64,000 nt of DNA from JAVJUV01 sp047314965 (GTDB taxonomy: Bacteria; Pseudomonadota; Alphaproteobacteria; Rhodobacterales; Rhodobacteraceae), in contig NZ_JBLBVK010000030.1 of NCBI RefSeq assembly GCF_047314965.1, positions 1 through 64,000 of the forward strand. Reading direction: 5' to 3'. Positions 50,884 through 60,222 of the stretch are shown here, piece after piece. How positions within the stretch are numbered: the stretch's first letter is position 1; every line of letters starts with the position of its first letter. The notes beneath the pieces are model-generated. The model was not told where the DNA came from, made no database searches, and saw only the letters and a list, made by a program, of their open reading frames with translations. The translations under genes were made by a program, and so were the position numbers.

Positions 50884-52362
50884 GTGACCAAAGAGCACCC
50901 CCAAGAGCCGGGGCCATCGATCGGACGCATCGCATTTCGGGGCGCGGCCCTGAACGTCGTGGTCTACCTTCTTGTGCGCGTAGTCAATTTGGGCGTGACC
51001 ATTCTATTGGCGCGCGTCCTCGATCCTGCTGCGCTTGGCCTGCTTGCGGCGCTTCTGCTGATATATGAACTTACGGATCTAGTTCGGGGATTCGGCTTTT
51101 CGTTCGCTTTGATTTATCAAAAGGAACAGCCTGAAGAGATTTTCGACGACGCCTTTGCCACCTTACTTCAGATTGGTGGGGTGCAGGTTTTCGTATTGTT
51201 GTTCCTTTCCCTTTTTGCCGACCGTTTGACTTCATCGCCGGACGCGGGTCTGCTCTTGATCGCCCTTGCGCCGATATTCTTGGCGCAAACGGCGGGAATG
51301 GTCCATGAGGCTCGGCTGGTTCGCGAATTCCGATTTGCCACCTTGGCCTTGGGAGAGCTCATATCGGTTGGAGTCAAAGCAACCGTTGTGTTGACGATGA
51401 TCGCAATGGGTTTCGGTATCGTGTCGATGCTTTTGGCCCTTGTCTCCGCTCAGGTTGCACGCACTCTGGTCTACTGGATGGCATGCAAATGGCGGCCATC
51501 TTTGCGCGTCCCGGCTCGGTCGAACGTCTTGTTCTTGTTCCGCTACGGTCGTCACATCGTCGCCACCGGCGTATTGCACTTCCTTCGCCGCCGCGCAGAC
51601 CAACTCATTATTCTGGTCACGCTAAGTGATACGGCTTTGGGACTGTATTTTGTCGCTTCGCGCATCCCGGATTTGCTGATCTCGGGCATTAGCGGGGCGG
51701 TGAGCAAAGTGATCTTCCCAATGCTGTCGAAGGTTTCGGACGATCCGGCGCTACTTGAGGAGCGCTATCTAGAGGCCGTGCGGGCGACGGTTTCTCTCCT
51801 TGTTCCGATTTCGCTTGGGCTGTTTTCGATTGCAGGCGCCGTAATCATCGTTCTCTTCGGAGAGAAGTGGGCGGAGGCCGAACCGGTTCTTGCGCTCCTT
51901 GCGCTGACAGGCGTGTTCACGGCAATCGGCTGGAACGTTGGCGACTTGATGAAGGCTTCCGGACGCCCCGATATCCTGTGGAAAATAATGACTGTCGAAG
52001 CTACCCTTACCATACCCTTGATAGTATTTATTGCGCTGCAGTTCCGTTCGATTGAGGCGATTGCGGCGGCGATGCTGGCGGGCGAAATCATCGCAACTCT
52101 TGTGCGTCTTGTGGTTACTCACCGTGTATTGGGCGTGTCGGCATTTTCCGTCCTTCGGGTCACGGTGCCGTCTCTCCTGGCCGGTGCGGTAATGACCTTG
52201 GCGGTCATCGGGTCCCGAACCTTGGTTGTTTGGCCCGGTGCGCCCTTGCTGACTTTGATTTTTGAGATTCTATTGGGCGTCATTGTTTATTCAGTGGTTT
52301 TCTGGTCGCTGGATCGCCAAACTGCCCGGCGTTGGTTCCGGATTGCACGTGGACTGAAGTGA
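50884..52362 (+). CDS. Polysaccharide flippase (Wzx-like, MATE/MVF superfamily)
   Basis: This 492-residue protein has twelve or more predicted membrane helices. It includes the Wzx-like start VVYLLVRVVNLGVTILLARV, LDPAALGLLAALLLI, and later GLYFVASRIPDLLISGISGA and FRYGRHIVATGVLHFLRRRA. It would flip undecaprenyl-linked repeat units to the periplasm. I chose GTG 50884 with GGAG eight bases upstream; GTG 50830 is open but poorly supported. Confidence 0.88.
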   Translation: MTKEHPQEPGPSIGRIAFRGAALNVVVYLLVRVVNLGVTILLARVLDPAALGLLAALLLIYELTDLVRGFGFSFALIYQKEQPEEIFDDAFATLLQIGGVQVFVLLFLSLFADRLTSSPDAGLLLIALAPIFLAQTAGMVHEARLVREFRFATLALGELISVGVKATVVLTMIAMGFGIVSMLLALVSAQVARTLVYWMACKWRPSLRVPARSNVLFLFRYGRHIVATGVLHFLRRRADQLIILVTLSDTALGLYFVASRIPDLLISGISGAVSKVIFPMLSKVSDDPALLEERYLEAVRATVSLLVPISLGLFSIAGAVIIVLFGEKWAEAEPVLALLALTGVFTAIGWNVGDLMKASGRPDILWKIMTVEATLTIPLIVFIALQFRSIEAIAAAMLAGEIIATLVRLVVTHRVLGVSAFSVLRVTVPSLLAGAVMTLAVIGSRTLVVWPGAPLLTLIFEILLGVIVYSVVFWSLDRQTARRWFRIARGLK

Positions 52363-52518
52363 ATCGACGACGATGCGACCGACTCTCCCATCACTGGCTG
52401 AACTTGGCGCAGATGGCGTTAAGGAGAGCTCGCACTCAGGCAATGCTGTTCTTGAAATCGAAATGGCTGAGGGCAAAGATAGGCGCATCTTTAAGAATAG
52501 CATGCTGATGGCCTCGAA

Positions 52519-54006
52519 ATGATCGACCGGACCTTGCGGAACCATGCTATTGTCGTACTGGCGTTTTTGTTTGCTTTCGCTCTGGTGACCACGAAAGTAC
52601 TTCTGTCCGAAAACGGCTATGTCTCGCCAGATGGTACAAACTATCTGGGAGTTGCGGCGAATATTTCCGCGGGTGAAGGTCCTTTCGTAAGCAACGACGG
52701 ACGCGGCGCGGCGGTTTCGACTTATTTCGCCGTCTGGCCGATTGGCTATCCGCTTTTCGTCGCGGGCGTGGCCAAGATCACGGGTTCAAGCGTGTTCATA
52801 GCGTCAAAGATCCTGAACCTGATCCTCTTGGCAGGCTCGATGGCGATTGTCATGCGGACCTTTAGCCAAAATGGCCCCATTCTGGCGTTGATCCTACTTT
52901 TTGGAGGATCTCTTGAGATCTTTTCTCTTTCGGCAAGCGAGGGGCTTTTCATTTTCCTCTTAATGCTTTTCTCGATGCTCCTTGGCCGACTTATTGACGA
53001 TGACGAAAGTGCTGGGCCAGGCGTCTTTATCGCTCTCCTTCTGGCCGGGATTGCGATTTTTCTGACCCGCTATATCGGTCTGTTTGTCGTTGCTCCTGCT
53101 GCCGTCGTCTCAGTGGTGCTATACGCGCGTGGTCGTTTTCTAAGCGCTCTGTTCCTGTTGGCCGTCGCGGGAACTATTGGGCTTTTTGCGGCGGGTTACC
53201 TTTATATTAACCAATCGATGACCGGGTTTGCGACAGGGATGGAGCGGATACCAGCGCCGGAGTCCCCTGCAGGCTTTCTGAAGATGCTGGGAATCGGAAT
53301 TGTGCGTGAGTTGGTTTTTCCAATCGCTTCCTGGGAGCCATGGGAAACTGGTCAAAACATCATTTTCGCGGTGTATCTGCTGATCTGCGGTGTTCTTGCC
53401 GTTTTTCTTTTCAAGGCGGGCAATGACACCGTACGACCGGCCCTCTCAAGCCGCCAACAGAGCTTCTTGCTTGTTGGCCTGGCCTATTTCGGCGCAATCG
53501 TGCTGGCACGATGGCTCAGTCAATTTGACAATTTGAACTATCGTCTTCTTGGGCCGGGAACAGTCTTGATTACTGTCGCGACATTTGACTATTTGCTGGC
53601 TGCGTTTCCGCGACGACGCACTGCCATCAGTGCTTTCATGGTTGTCACTGTTGGGCTGGCTTTTCTCGATCAGGCCCGGTTGATCCAAGAAGCCCGGCGC
53701 GGCCCTACTTTTTATCAGGCAACCGAAGAGCGGGAAGCCCGCTACAGGGACGTACCAGATTCGACGATCGTTATCTTCGGAGACATGCATCAGCGTTATC
53801 TGAGACCGGATTTGCACCTGGCTTTCCCGATGACCCGACCATATTCGGCGATCACGGAGGATTGGTCCTCATTCATCGCGGATCTTGATTCGTCTCGCGA
53901 TCTGTTTATCGACGGCCAAGCTAAGGCATCACCGCGCTTGCATGAGAGCGCCCAGCGCGTCATCCTGAATATGCAGAGCGAGCATGTTCACCGCTTTTCC
54001 CAATGA
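52519..54006 (+). CDS. Multi-span membrane protein, GT-C/ArnT-like
   Basis: This 495-residue protein has about ten membrane helices and a soluble C-terminal part. Near the N-terminus it has an acidic loop NGYVSPDGTNYLGVAANISA of the kind seen in GT-C enzymes (ArnT/PMT-like), which use polyprenyl-phosphate sugars in the periplasm. It is therefore a candidate for adding a side-chain sugar. The assignment is by topology and loop only. The 150 bases before it (52363-52518) hold nothing else recognisable. Confidence 0.65.
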   Translation: MIDRTLRNHAIVVLAFLFAFALVTTKVLLSENGYVSPDGTNYLGVAANISAGEGPFVSNDGRGAAVSTYFAVWPIGYPLFVAGVAKITGSSVFIASKILNLILLAGSMAIVMRTFSQNGPILALILLFGGSLEIFSLSASEGLFIFLLMLFSMLLGRLIDDDESAGPGVFIALLLAGIAIFLTRYIGLFVVAPAAVVSVVLYARGRFLSALFLLAVAGTIGLFAAGYLYINQSMTGFATGMERIPAPESPAGFLKMLGIGIVRELVFPIASWEPWETGQNIIFAVYLLICGVLAVFLFKAGNDTVRPALSSRQQSFLLVGLAYFGAIVLARWLSQFDNLNYRLLGPGTVLITVATFDYLLAAFPRRRTAISAFMVVTVGLAFLDQARLIQEARRGPTFYQATEEREARYRDVPDSTIVIFGDMHQRYLRPDLHLAFPMTRPYSAITEDWSSFIADLDSSRDLFIDGQAKASPRLHESAQRVILNMQSEHVHRFSQ

Positions 54007-54086
54007 AAGGCGCGGAGCAAGACGACTAGTCGATTTCTACAGGCACAAAATGCCTGCCGACTTTGATTAGTCCTTTCGGCACTAGC

Positions 54087-54632
54087 TCATTTGGTCGGTA
54101 TTTCAGGCAAGACCTGTCGTTCCGCGCAGCGGTTAATTCGCAGGTTATCTTCCCGGCATTCAGCTTGGACACGGAATTTACCGCGGTAAGATATCCATTC
54201 TTGATAATTGCCATCGTCCAAGAGGCCGCCTCCGCCAGAATACCAGCCGGACACGGTTTTCAACTGTTCCTGCACCCAGCCACTTTCGAGGTGGATATTC
54301 ACTTCGTACGTCAGATCGCCTTGGGAAAGTACGCCTTCTCCGTCGCCGACAAGCAATATTGCACCTTCTTCATTCAAGCTGCTTGTGCCGGTAACTTGTA
54401 TGGCTCCATCTGGTGCGTCAAAGCCCGCGCGGTCGGTCTGAAAGTTATAGACGACGCCGGTAAAACTTTCACTCGCTCGGTCGACCGCAAAGGAGAAGTC
54501 CGCAGTGTGTTCGCCGTTGTCACCGAATTCGCCGGCGAGTTTTGCCTGATAAGTCGCGGCTTCGTATTCTCCGCACGCAGCCATCGAAGCCAGCAACAAC
54601 AAAGGGAAAAAAAACCTAGTCATGCGTAACAT
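54087..54632 (-). CDS. Small lipoprotein of unknown function
   Basis: This 181-residue protein has a lipoprotein signal MTRFFFPLLLLASMAACGEY with Cys at the lipobox. A mainly beta-type domain follows with a Gly-rich loop VSGWYSGGGGLLDDGNYQEW. No known family is recognised. The ATG at 54632 has GGGGGGA upstream. It stands between the membrane glycosyltransferase and the pair of paralogous proteins, so a periplasmic or outer-membrane role in the polysaccharide system is possible. Confidence 0.7.
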   Translation of the reverse strand: MLRMTRFFFPLLLLASMAACGEYEAATYQAKLAGEFGDNGEHTADFSFAVDRASESFTGVVYNFQTDRAGFDAPDGAIQVTGTSSLNEEGAILLVGDGEGVLSQGDLTYEVNIHLESGWVQEQLKTVSGWYSGGGGLLDDGNYQEWISYRGKFRVQAECREDNLRINRCAERQVLPEIPTK

Positions 54633-54793
54633 CGACAGTATCCCCCCAAACATACTTCACAAAAGCTTATATTGCCGGAAAAGCCGTGACAAGTTGCGTC
54701 CAGGCTTGGCCGCCGATCTTCAATTGGGTCTTCCAGATCCCGCTTGGACGTGAGATCCTCGTCGCGGGCGAAAATCGAGGCCTCTGAATATCT

Positions 54794-55846
54794 TCAGTAT
54801 TCGTCACTCGGTACAATGGTGTAGATGCGGTCTCTGGTTATCAGCCCGTCAAGCAGATCGCGAAGCCGCGCTTCACCCAGGCTGCTTGCATGCAATCCAA
54901 CGCGGCGCCATTCATCCTCTGCCGAAACGTTGGATTCGAACTGGAAGCCCGCTGCACCTGAGGTGTCAGTTATGAACCAGCCGTAGTCGCGAAGTGCCAC
55001 AGCAATAATGCGAGCCGCCCGCCGCGATTTCGCTGGCATCGGGCCCAATGAATTAAGCCAGTTCTCAATGTCTTGATCGGTAATGTTCAATGCGAATCGC
55101 ATACCAATGGGAACGCCGACGCGCCCCGTTGCCCTCTCCAGCTTTGTAGCCGGTGCGACGAACGTAACTCCGCTGGGGGACCGGATCGGCATGGACAGCG
55201 CGTGTGGTATCCGCCCCTGATCGATATGTTCAGGGCGCACCAGCATTGCGAGATAGGGGATCCCTGCGCCCCGCGAGGGTGGATGGCCGCTTGTGCGAAC
55301 GCGGTAGTCGCCCGGTACAAGGCTGGCATTGGTCGCTTCGACGGTTTCCCGATCGAACGAGACTTGGAAGTAATTCCATTCACGTCCCGTTCGCTCATCG
55401 ATCACGATGATCTGCGCATCGGTTCCCGGAGCGGGCTCCCAACTTGGATTCCAAGGCACGCGCTTACCGTCGAGATCCGAGTTCCATCTGGTGCGCACAG
55501 AATATGTCCCGGTGGCTTCTGCGGCAGAGTATACGGGGTACGTGTACTCATCGAAACGCAAATTGAAATTGCCGGGTCGGTCTGTGCTGTAGTTCCACAA
55601 CAGGTCGACATAGTAATTGCTCTGCGGGTGGCGGGGCAAATTCGCCGTCTGGCGCTCCCAAGCAACGAGGGGCTTGCGTAGTGCCATCGTAGTCACGGGC
55701 GCTTTGTCTGCTTCGCTACCTGGTTCGACTGCAACGGTTTCCCGTAGGCCCGAAACAGGAATAGTACAGGCGACTGCCAGACTACTTAGCAAAAGCAGAA
55801 CGACAAGAGTCTTAGAACGCATGAAGTAACGATGCCCACCGATCAT
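54794..55846 (-). CDS. Lipoprotein, member of paralogous pair (unknown function)
   Basis: This 350-residue lipoprotein has the signal LLLLSSLAVAC. Its mature domain shares many motifs with the protein at 56028: TYPVYSAAEATGTY, NPSWEPAPGTDAQIIVID, GREWNYFQVSFDRETV, PSRGAGIPYLAMLVRPEHID, HALSMPIRSPS, FVAPATKLE and RDYGWFITDTSG, ending VPSDEY. Similar HAL...PATK...YG motif sets occur in secreted actinobacterial proteins without assigned chemistry. AAGGAAC precedes the ATG at 55846. I do not assign a function; carbohydrate binding is one possibility. Confidence 0.75.
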   Translation of the reverse strand: MIGGHRYFMRSKTLVVLLLLSSLAVACTIPVSGLRETVAVEPGSEADKAPVTTMALRKPLVAWERQTANLPRHPQSNYYVDLLWNYSTDRPGNFNLRFDEYTYPVYSAAEATGTYSVRTRWNSDLDGKRVPWNPSWEPAPGTDAQIIVIDERTGREWNYFQVSFDRETVEATNASLVPGDYRVRTSGHPPSRGAGIPYLAMLVRPEHIDQGRIPHALSMPIRSPSGVTFVAPATKLERATGRVGVPIGMRFALNITDQDIENWLNSLGPMPAKSRRAARIIAVALRDYGWFITDTSGAAGFQFESNVSAEDEWRRVGLHASSLGEARLRDLLDGLITRDRIYTIVPSDEY

Positions 55847-55971
55847 GTTCCTTCTGTACCATGTGTCTACGTGCCGAAATAGTAACAATTATGTAAGGGC
55901 TAGTCCTTATCGTTGGGTCCCTGCCTGGGGCATGTCGGCAGCGGCGTCCTCGCTCCAACGACCTTGATACG

Positions 55972-56005
55972 CGAAACGGCGCTGCCCAAAGGCTGCGCCG
56001 TTTCG
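55972..56005. terminator. Bidirectional-type hairpin between the paralogous genes
   Basis: CGAAACGGCGC and GCGCCGTTTCG form an 11-bp perfect stem, extended past one mismatch by GCC/GGC around a CAAA loop. It lies 22 bases after the stop of the minus-strand gene at 56028. The following T-rich stretch is weak, so termination may be partial. Confidence 0.65.
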
Positions 56006-56027
56006 TTCGGTCCGACAAGAAAGGGCC

Positions 56028-57467
56028 TTATATGACCCAAGCCTCGCTTGCCTCATCCGAAAGCTCATCAGGTTCTATCGGTACTCCGTCATCCAATTCG
56101 ACGTGCGGAAGAACCATTTCGCTGTCGGTCTCGACAAGGGCGCTAGCTTTTGACGTGAAAACCGGATCGTGAGGTTCCCACTCGCCGCCCAGCAGCTTTT
56201 TGAAAAAGCCGATGATCTTGTCTATGAGGTTTTCATGCCCTTTTGACCGAGGCATGGGCTTGTCTTCCACGGGTTCGCTCGGTTGTTCCTCCGGCTCATC
56301 GGTTGTGTCTGCTGAAGGTGCCTGGGGCGTCACAGGTTCCGGGTCGGCCATTTCGTTCGCGCCGTCCACGGTGTCTGTCGGCGTTGCCTCGTCCGGTTGC
56401 GTTGGTGCAGGCGTTTCGCCGAGTGGCTCTTCGACGGTCTCCTCGGCAACCTCAACGAGAACATCCAAGTCATCGACCGGCACCAAGGGGTCAGTGACAG
56501 GGTTTTCGATGTCGTATTCGTCGCTTGGGACATACGCGACGATCCGATCTAGCGTCATCAGACCGTCGAGCGCGTCGCGTGGATACACCTTTCCGCCATG
56601 GTCTTCATCGATCATCCCCAGAGCTTCCCACTCTTCCTGCGCGGAAACCGTGGATTCAAGCTGGATGTGTGTTCCGCCGGACGTATCTGTAATGAACCAG
56701 CCGTAATCCTTCATCGCGACCATGATCACACGCAGGCTTTCGATGGTCTGGTCCGACAGACTATCGGGCAGGCTGGCCAAATGCTCGTCGATTTCTTCAT
56801 ATGTGACATCGAGAGAAAAGCGCGTGCCCTCAGGTATGCCATCTGGATGATCGGGGTATTCAATCTTTGTTGCTGGCGCGAGATACTCAAGGCCGCTGGT
56901 ATTCGGTACCGGCATAGACAAAGCATGCTCTATCACACCCTGGATGATTTCCTCGGGACGAACGAGCATTGCCAAGTACTGGATGCCGGCGCCGCGTGAT
57001 GGCGCAAACCCGATTTCGCGGTCAAAATAGCTGTCCGACCCACCCATCCCTTCAACAAGGTTCCCATTCGACACACTGACTGTGGTGCCGTCAAACGAAA
57101 CCTGCCAGAGATTCCATTCCCGTCCCGTTTCGGGGTCGAGTATGATGATTTGGCCGTCCGAACCCGGAGCAGGCAGCCAAGACGGGTCGTACGGCATCTC
57201 GGTGCCGTCTAGGTTGCCCCATCCGGTTGTGCTTTCGACCGGATAGTAAGGCGTGTCTTCACTCACCTCGTACACGGGATAAGTGTACGAGGTGTTGTTG
57301 ATGTTAAAATTCCTGTCGTCCCGATCGGTGGCTGTTGCGTTCCAAAGCAATTGCGCCAATTCGTCGGATTCTTCGTTCAGTTCAAGTCCGTCAACAGGAA
57401 TATTCCAAGGGGCGTTATCGCCATACGGACGTATATATTCTTCGCTCGATTCTGCTGGCAGAGCCAT
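56028..57467 (-). CDS. Larger paralogue of the unknown-function pair, with acidic tail
   Basis: This 479-residue protein has an N-terminal domain (about residues 30-320) homologous to the mature part of the lipoprotein at 54794 (NPSW-like DPSWLPAPGSDGQIIILD, GREWNLWQVSFDGTTV, PSRGAGIQYLAMLVRPEEII, DYGWFITDTSGG, VPSDEY). A Pro/Glu/Thr-rich low-complexity tail of about 100 residues follows, with a short amphipathic stretch IDKIIGFFKKLLGGEW and a final acidic segment. No signal peptide is evident at the ATG used, so export, if any, would be by another route. Function unknown. Confidence 0.7.
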   Translation of the reverse strand: MALPAESSEEYIRPYGDNAPWNIPVDGLELNEESDELAQLLWNATATDRDDRNFNINNTSYTYPVYEVSEDTPYYPVESTTGWGNLDGTEMPYDPSWLPAPGSDGQIIILDPETGREWNLWQVSFDGTTVSVSNGNLVEGMGGSDSYFDREIGFAPSRGAGIQYLAMLVRPEEIIQGVIEHALSMPVPNTSGLEYLAPATKIEYPDHPDGIPEGTRFSLDVTYEEIDEHLASLPDSLSDQTIESLRVIMVAMKDYGWFITDTSGGTHIQLESTVSAQEEWEALGMIDEDHGGKVYPRDALDGLMTLDRIVAYVPSDEYDIENPVTDPLVPVDDLDVLVEVAEETVEEPLGETPAPTQPDEATPTDTVDGANEMADPEPVTPQAPSADTTDEPEEQPSEPVEDKPMPRSKGHENLIDKIIGFFKKLLGGEWEPHDPVFTSKASALVETDSEMVLPHVELDDGVPIEPDELSDEASEAWVI

Positions 57468-58284
57468 TCGTCAATCCTCGCAGTTATGCCGGACGTAGTG
57501 TTTGGAACTCGCGAAATCATTGAAGGCTACATCCCGACTACAAATTGCATGAATATGGCATTTTATGGGCGCAACTACCCGGCCCCCCGGTTCTCCAGTG
57601 CTGTTGGCGGAAACGTGCCTGTACAGAGGGTAGCGTTGTGCGAAAAGTCGCGAACCCGCTACGGATTGCGTATTCCAGGCGGTAGCCGCCCCCCCTAAAT
57701 CCAAGAAGTTGGGCGCTTTCCCCACACCGAGAGTTTTCAGAGGTCGGGGTCAGTCTCGTGCATGCCCTGATCCAAGGTGGCATCTCCGGCACGTGTCCTG
57801 CAGGGCGTTCTTCGACGCAATCGGCCACAACATGTTGCGCACTGTCGCGGCGTTTTCGGTCACCGCATTGGATACACGGCAGGTCGAGTATGGTGAGCCG
57901 AAAGATTGGGCTGATAAAATGGTTTGAAGTTCAAATTAAGAAATTCATCTGGAGAAAATTGCATTTCATATATTTCTTTATAAAAGTAATAAAAATTTTC
58001 CGGTAAATCAGATATTGAAGTTAAAATTCAATTATACCTAATTCAAAAAAGTTTTCCGGGGGCGGCCTGTGGATAAATTTGGGGAAGGTTTTGACATGAG
58101 GGGCATTATCTTGATGCTTCCGCCGAAGAATTATGCTTCTTCTGTATCGAAGTAAGTTGACATGTCTTTGAAGGCCTTGCTACCTATGTTTGGGGTGAAT
58201 TTTGATCAGCCAGAATCTTCTAAAGTCTGGTCGGCTTTTGTCTGGTCGGCAGTGGGCGTTCTGTTTTGCTTGCAGGGGTAGGGG
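57468..58284. other. Long intergenic region with AT-rich tract upstream of sugar transferase
   Basis: No convincing gene lies here. Roughly 57912-58057 is very rich in A and T, unlike the rest of the window, with TTTTCCGG occurring twice near its end. This is a typical setting for regulators of polysaccharide genes such as MucR/Ros-type proteins that prefer AT-rich DNA. It is the shared upstream region of two divergent genes. Confidence 0.55.
58225..58250 (+). repeat. Direct repeat GTCTGGTCGGC x2
   Basis: Two exact copies of an 11-base unit start at 58225 and 58240, 15 bases apart, 35 bases before the sugar transferase ATG. The position suggests a regulator-binding site or a 5' leader element. 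Confidence 0.4.
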
Positions 58285-59028
58285 ATGTTTCCATTTGACG
58301 GTGTTGGCCGTCGAGAACGCAGTAATGTAAGGGCTCGGTTTGACCTTTTGCCGACGGAACTGCGGACTCTTGGCATTAGCAAGACCCTGGAAAATCTTCC
58401 TGTAATCAACGAGAAGCAGCAGGACGGGATAGTCTTCTATCCGGTTGCCAAGCGATTGTTTGATGTCACCTTCGTTCTACTGTGCGCGCCATTCCTGCTC
58501 CCGCTCTTTGCGATGGTTGCGGCGCTGATCAAACTTGATAGTCCGGGGCCTGTCTTTTTCAGGCATGAACGCCTGGGCAAGAACGGCAAGCCGTTCAAAA
58601 TGCTCAAGTTTCGGACAATGGTTATCGACGCGGAGGAACGCAAGAAAAGTTTGATGGAATTGAACGAGTATTCCGGGGGTGATTTCAAGATTGCAAAGGA
58701 TCCCCGAGTTACTCGTATCGGAAGGCACCTTCGGGCGCTAAGTCTCGACGAACTTCCGCAGCTCATTCACGTAATCACTGGCAAGATGTCTTTGGTTGGT
58801 CCACGTGCGACCTCAATTCCCTTGGAGTATTATCAGCCTGAAGAACTCGAGCGCCTCACGGTGTTGCCTGGAATTGCGGGGCCGGCACAATTACTTGCCC
58901 GCGGTCAGGAATTTTCTTCGCGTTGTAAATACGATATATGGTACGTCCGGAACCGCAGCTTCATGATGGACTTACGACTTCTGCTGCTTGTGGTGCTGGT
59001 CTTCCTTACTGTTCCGAACGGTCAATAA
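58285..59028 (+). CDS. Undecaprenyl-phosphate sugar phosphotransferase (bacterial sugar transferase)
   Basis: This 247-residue protein has one N-terminal membrane segment (FDVTFVLLCAPFLLPLFAMV) and the conserved catalytic domain of WcaJ/ExoY-type enzymes: SPGPVFFRHERLGKNGKPFK, MLKFRTMVIDAEERK, RIGRHLRALSLDELPQLIHV and MSLVGPRA. It transfers the first sugar-1-phosphate to undecaprenyl phosphate and so starts repeat-unit assembly. The ATG follows AGGGGTAGGGG. It is transcribed away from the upstream AT-rich region. Confidence 0.95.
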   Translation: MFPFDGVGRRERSNVRARFDLLPTELRTLGISKTLENLPVINEKQQDGIVFYPVAKRLFDVTFVLLCAPFLLPLFAMVAALIKLDSPGPVFFRHERLGKNGKPFKMLKFRTMVIDAEERKKSLMELNEYSGGDFKIAKDPRVTRIGRHLRALSLDELPQLIHVITGKMSLVGPRATSIPLEYYQPEELERLTVLPGIAGPAQLLARGQEFSSRCKYDIWYVRNRSFMMDLRLLLLVVLVFLTVPNGQ

Positions 59029-59243
59029 GGAGTGACGGCAAATTACACCCTCCACAGAACCAGCCGAGACTGGAGGCAACTTGGTGCGTGTGCGGGCTGA
59101 CGAGTAAAGGTCATTTACGAACCGATTGACCCGAACGGTTTGTCAGAGAGCCGGCTTTCTTCCCTGCGATTTCTGACTGCGGTTCCTGATTCGTGCTCCT
59201 TGATGGAGTAATGCAATCGGTGAGCGGTCTGCGAGGAAATTTT

Positions 59244-60218
59244 TCAGGAGCGACGTCTCTCGGCAGTGCCGGACCGAAGCGGTGACAGACTGGAAATTGC
59301 CGCGCGCGTCATTGCGATGACAAAGGCCAGCATCATCCCCATTAGCGTCGCCACAACCGCTCGTGACTCGCGCGTCGTGCTCACTGGGTCTGTCGACACC
59401 GCAGGTACATCAACCACCTTAATGAGCGGTCCGGTTCTCTGATACAGCAACCGAGAGAACTCGTCCTCGGCGATCATTTGGGATATCCGGCGAAGGTTTG
59501 TCGTAGCGAGTTCGACGTCCATCTGGAGGCGCGCAAGTTGGCTTTCGCGGCGTGCCGTTCGGATATCGGGAGTGTTGTTGGCGGGGTTGGTGGCCGGCAC
59601 CTGCGCAGTAGCATCCGGCGACTGGTCAATTCCTGTCTGCTGTCCGCGCACTTCTTCAAGGCTGGGCAGGGGAGCCGTCCGCAGTTGGTCATAGGATTCT
59701 CTGGCCTGCGCCAACGTGGTTTCTGCGGCGTCTTTGGCGGCCTGCAGACCCTCCATCGAGCGATTGTCGAACAACCTTTCGCGTTCATCCAAATAAGTAT
59801 CAATGAGCAATTTCAGAAAACCGGTGGCGAAGTATTCCTGTTCATGACGAAAGGCGACCCGGACGAGGCTGGTGCCCTCGACGCGCCGGATGCTGAGATT
59901 GGTCATGCGCGCACGATGCCCAGGAAACTCGTCTTCCGCTTTCTTTACTGCGGCTGAATAGACGCGTCGGCTGCCCATAATCTCGAGATCTGTCTGGATC
60001 GCCTGGTCCACCAGGATGCGGACGGGCTGTCCCTGCCAATCCGAAAGCGCGATATCACGTGGGAAATACTCGGTGTTAAAACGATACACGAGGGATGCGT
60101 TGGCTTCGAAGACTGCTTCCTCGGACTCGGTACCGAAGTAGCCGAGCAGAGCGCCGATTGCTCCGAAGATGATGAATAGAAACTTGGCACGCGAGATTTC
60201 ACGCAGAAGACCTGTCAT
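59244..60218 (-). CDS. Chain-length determinant (Wzz/GumC-like) protein
   Basis: This 324-residue inner-membrane protein has two flanking helices (FLFIIFGAIGALLGYFG near the N-terminus; VVATLMGMMLAFVIAMTRAA near the C-terminus) around a periplasmic coiled-coil region (LQAAKDAAETTLAQARESYD). This is the layout of Wzz-type co-polymerases that control chain length. No tyrosine kinase domain is attached. ATG 60218 is used; GTG 60230 or 60248 would add residues overlapping the polymerase gene. The 215 bases before 59244 show no gene. Confidence 0.87.
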   Translation of the reverse strand: MTGLLREISRAKFLFIIFGAIGALLGYFGTESEEAVFEANASLVYRFNTEYFPRDIALSDWQGQPVRILVDQAIQTDLEIMGSRRVYSAAVKKAEDEFPGHRARMTNLSIRRVEGTSLVRVAFRHEQEYFATGFLKLLIDTYLDERERLFDNRSMEGLQAAKDAAETTLAQARESYDQLRTAPLPSLEEVRGQQTGIDQSPDATAQVPATNPANNTPDIRTARRESQLARLQMDVELATTNLRRISQMIAEDEFSRLLYQRTGPLIKVVDVPAVSTDPVSTTRESRAVVATLMGMMLAFVIAMTRAAISSLSPLRSGTAERRRS

Positions 60219-60222
60219 TTGA

